Positions 62,148 to 64,000 of a stretch of DNA of 64,000 nucleotides are shown here, piece by piece. Origin of the DNA: Marinococcus halotolerans DSM 16375 (GTDB taxonomy: Bacteria > Bacillota > Bacilli > Bacillales > Marinococcaceae); contig NZ_ATVM01000003.1 in NCBI RefSeq assembly GCF_000420725.1, forward strand, positions 62,001 through 126,000. Reading direction: 5' to 3'. Made by a program: the position numbers and the translations under genes. The notes under the pieces are model-generated. The model searched no databases and had not been told where the DNA came from. It was given only the letters and a program-made list of their open reading frames with translations. The stretch's first letter is position 1, and every line of letters begins with the position of its first letter.

Positions 62148-62158
62148 GAGGCATCACA

Positions 62159-63106
62159 ATGGCAAAAACGGCTTTTATTTTTCCTGGACAGGGATCCCAG
62201 TTTGTTGGAATGGGAAAAGAATTATATGACAACGCTCCAACGGCCCGTACGGTATTTCAGCAAGCGGACGAAGCGCTTGGCTACAGCCTGACTGATATTA
62301 TGTTTAACGGCCCGGAAGAAACATTAACCCAGACGGAGTATACCCAGCCGGCGCTGCTCACGATGAGCTCCGCCCTTCATGCGCTTGTGGAGGAACGCGG
62401 CGTGCAGGCGGATTACACTGCCGGACACAGCCTCGGGGAATATTCGGCGCTGGTGGCTAATGGCGCGCTCAAATTCGCGGACGCTGCTTCGATTGTGGCC
62501 AAACGTGGAAAATGGATGGCTGAAGCAGACCCCGACGGTAAAGGGACCATGGCTGCTGTCATGGGCATGGAGCGTGAAGATCTGCAGGAGCTTGCAGATG
62601 AAGCGACAGAAGCCGCTGATAAAGTACAGCTGGCCAACCTGAACGCGCCAGGGCAGATTGTTATCTCCGGGAGTCGGGAGGGCGTGCGCTATGTGGAGGA
62701 GCACGCCCCCGACCGCGGAGCGAAAAAGGTGGTGCCGCTGCAGGTGAGCGGACCGTTTCACTCTTCATTTATGAAGCCGGCGGAGGAAAAGCTGGCAGAG
62801 GCGCTGCAAAACGTTGAGATCCGCGCGCCGCGCCGCCCGCTCATAGCGAATGTGGATGCCAAGGAAACCTCGGACCCATCCGCCATCCGCCAGCAGCTGA
62901 TTGCCCAGGTAACCTCTCCGGTCCACTGGGAAGACTCGGTACGCCGGCTGATTGACCTTGGTGTAACGGAATTTGTGGAAATTGGCCCGGGCAATGTCCT
63001 GAGCGGAATGATCCGGCGGATCCAGCGACGGGGCCTCGATGTACATGCCGTTCAGGACGAAGCATCGCTGGATAAATGGCTCGAAAAAAGGAGTGCATCG
63101 TCATGA
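62159..63106 (+). CDS. fabD: Malonyl-CoA:ACP transacylase FabD
   Basis: A 315-residue transacylase loading malonyl groups onto ACP. The [12 protein letters not shown] oxyanion block is at the N-terminus, and the active-site serine is in [12 protein letters not shown] near residue 90. ATG 62159 follows AGGAGGCATCACA; the upstream extension lies inside plsX. The stop overlaps fabG (ATGA). Confidence 0.97.
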   Translation: MAKTAFIFPGQGSQFVGMGKELYDNAPTARTVFQQADEALGYSLTDIMFNGPEETLTQTEYTQPALLTMSSALHALVEERGVQADYTAGHSLGEYSALVANGALKFADAASIVAKRGKWMAEADPDGKGTMAAVMGMEREDLQELADEATEAADKVQLANLNAPGQIVISGSREGVRYVEEHAPDRGAKKVVPLQVSGPFHSSFMKPAEEKLAEALQNVEIRAPRRPLIANVDAKETSDPSAIRQQLIAQVTSPVHWEDSVRRLIDLGVTEFVEIGPGNVLSGMIRRIQRRGLDVHAVQDEASLDKWLEKRSASS

Positions 63107-63849
63107 ATTTTGAAGGACAAAGCGTGCTTGTAACTGGAGCGTCAAGAGGTATTGGCAAAGCCATTGCCCTTGGCTTTGCGGCTCAGGGAGCAAACGTTGC
63201 CATCAACTACGCCGGCAGCCGGGAAAAGGCCGAGGAGACTGCCTCGCAGTGCGGGGAGCACGGCGTAAAAACGCTTGTTATTCAGGCCGACGTTTCAAAT
63301 GAATCGGATGTCAAAGAAATGCTCAAGCAGGTAACAGAGGAATTCGGCGGTATTGACGTGCTTGTAAATAACGCCGGTATCACGAAGGATAACCTGTTAA
63401 TGCGCATGAAAGAAGACGAGTGGGATGACGTCATTGATACGAATTTAAAAAGCGTGTTTTTAACATCCCGGGCAGCCGCCCGTCCGATGATGAAAAAACG
63501 GGGCGGAACGATCATCAATATGGCTTCTGTCGTCGGCACGACCGGCAACCCCGGGCAGGCGAACTACACGGCCTCAAAAGCAGGAGTTGTCGGGCTCACG
63601 AAAACGCTCGCCCGCGAGCTTGCTTCGAGAAATATTCGGGTAAATGCTGTTGCACCAGGCTTTATCTCCACGGAAATGACCGACGAACTCGAGGAAGGCA
63701 CCAAGGAACAGATGATGCAGCAGATCCCTCTGCAAAAGCTCGGAGAGACTGAAGATGTGGCCAATACGGTGTTATTTCTTGCTTCAGACAGCGCCAAATA
63801 TATGACCGGCCAGACGCTTCATGTTGACGGCGGCATGGTAATGCCATAA
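63103..63849 (+). CDS. fabG: 3-oxoacyl-[ACP] reductase FabG
   Basis: A 248-residue short-chain dehydrogenase. The NADPH loop is [12 protein letters not shown] (about residues 11-22), NNAG is near 87, and the catalytic Y-x-x-x-K is in YTASKAG near 152. It performs the first reduction in fatty acid elongation. ATG 63103 is coupled to the fabD stop. Confidence 0.97.
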   Translation: MNFEGQSVLVTGASRGIGKAIALGFAAQGANVAINYAGSREKAEETASQCGEHGVKTLVIQADVSNESDVKEMLKQVTEEFGGIDVLVNNAGITKDNLLMRMKEDEWDDVIDTNLKSVFLTSRAAARPMMKKRGGTIINMASVVGTTGNPGQANYTASKAGVVGLTKTLARELASRNIRVNAVAPGFISTEMTDELEEGTKEQMMQQIPLQKLGETEDVANTVLFLASDSAKYMTGQTLHVDGGMVMP

Positions 63850-63937
63850 AATATCGGTGACACAGCGGTTTCATTCGTGCTCAGAAGTGGAATGGATGGG
63901 ATGAAGCCGAAACGATTCTTTAAAGGAGGTGAAAGGA

Positions 63938-64000
63938 ATGGCAGACACGTTGGAACGTGTGAAAAAAATCGTTGCAGACCACCTTGGCGTGGACGAGGCG
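63938..64000 (+). CDS. acpP: Acyl carrier protein, 5' part
   Basis: The first 21 codons only (MADTLERVKKIVADHLGVDEA), cut by the window edge. The sequence and the AAAGGAGGTGAAAGGA ribosome site after fabG fit acyl carrier protein. The phosphopantetheine serine would lie beyond the edge. The 88-base spacer before it can form a stem CGGTTTCAT / ATGAAGCCG. Confidence 0.9.
   Translation, partial: MADTLERVKKIVADHLGVDEA

Overview
The window is a contiguous piece of the conserved core chromosome of a Firmicute of the Bacillaceae type. Gene order follows the Bacillus subtilis ylb - division/cell wall (dcw) - ylm - ileS - pyr - ylo - fapR/fab block almost gene for gene. Base composition looks close to half G+C. 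Many proteins are strikingly acidic, with glutamate-rich tails on PBP2B and DivIB, which suggests a halophilic or haloalkaliphilic lifestyle. At every place where B. subtilis carries a sporulation gene in this block (ylbJ, gerR/ylbO, spoVD, spoVE, spoIIGA-sigE-sigG, ylmC, spoVM) there is only a short spacer. I infer a non-sporulating lineage, for example something like the halophilic coccus Marinococcus. That genus name is a guess from gene content, not an identification.

Layout. 1-6.8 kb: an MFS exporter, rsmD-coaD, the Lon-like protease ylbL convergent with tmcAL, ylbN-rpmF, a GNAT gene and a small membrane protein. 6.8-8.5 kb: bshC (bacillithiol). 8.5-25.4 kb: the dcw cluster mraZ-rsmH-ftsL-pbpB-murE-mraY-murD-[no spoVE/murG]-murB-divIB-ftsA-ftsZ and the accessory division run ylmD-ylmE-sepF-ylmG-ylmH-divIVA. 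25.4-30 kb: a T-box controlled ileS, lspA and a pseudouridine synthase. 30-41.9 kb: the complete pyrimidine operon pyrR-uraA-pyrB-pyrC-carA-carB-pyrK-pyrD-pyrF-pyrE, with PyrR-type leader hairpins before pyrR, uraA and pyrB. 42-43.7 kb: rqcH on the minus strand. 44-58.3 kb: remA-gmk-rpoZ-coaBC-priA-fmt-rsmB-rlmN-prpC-prkC-rsgA-rpe, then rpmB (minus), an Asp23-family gene and fakA. 58.4-64 kb: recG and the FapR-controlled fatty acid operon fapR-plsX-fabD-fabG-acpP, the last cut by the window edge.

The genes form a growth and division core: peptidoglycan precursor synthesis (murE, mraY, murD, murB), septum assembly (ftsL, pbpB, divIB, ftsA, ftsZ, sepF, divIVA), nucleotide supply (pyr, gmk), translation quality and modification (rsmD, rsmH, rsmB, rlmN, fmt, rqcH, rsgA), cofactors (coaD, coaBC) and membrane lipid synthesis (fakA, fapR, plsX, fab). 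I saw no mobile element, CRISPR array, phage, toxin-antitoxin or defence system. The most unusual points are a PrkC kinase without its PASTA repeats, the absence of murG from the dcw cluster together with all sporulation genes, a pair of mutually exclusive hairpins at the former spoVE/murG site, and a uraA leader that looks translationally rather than transcriptionally controlled. I do not see a wholly new system here.
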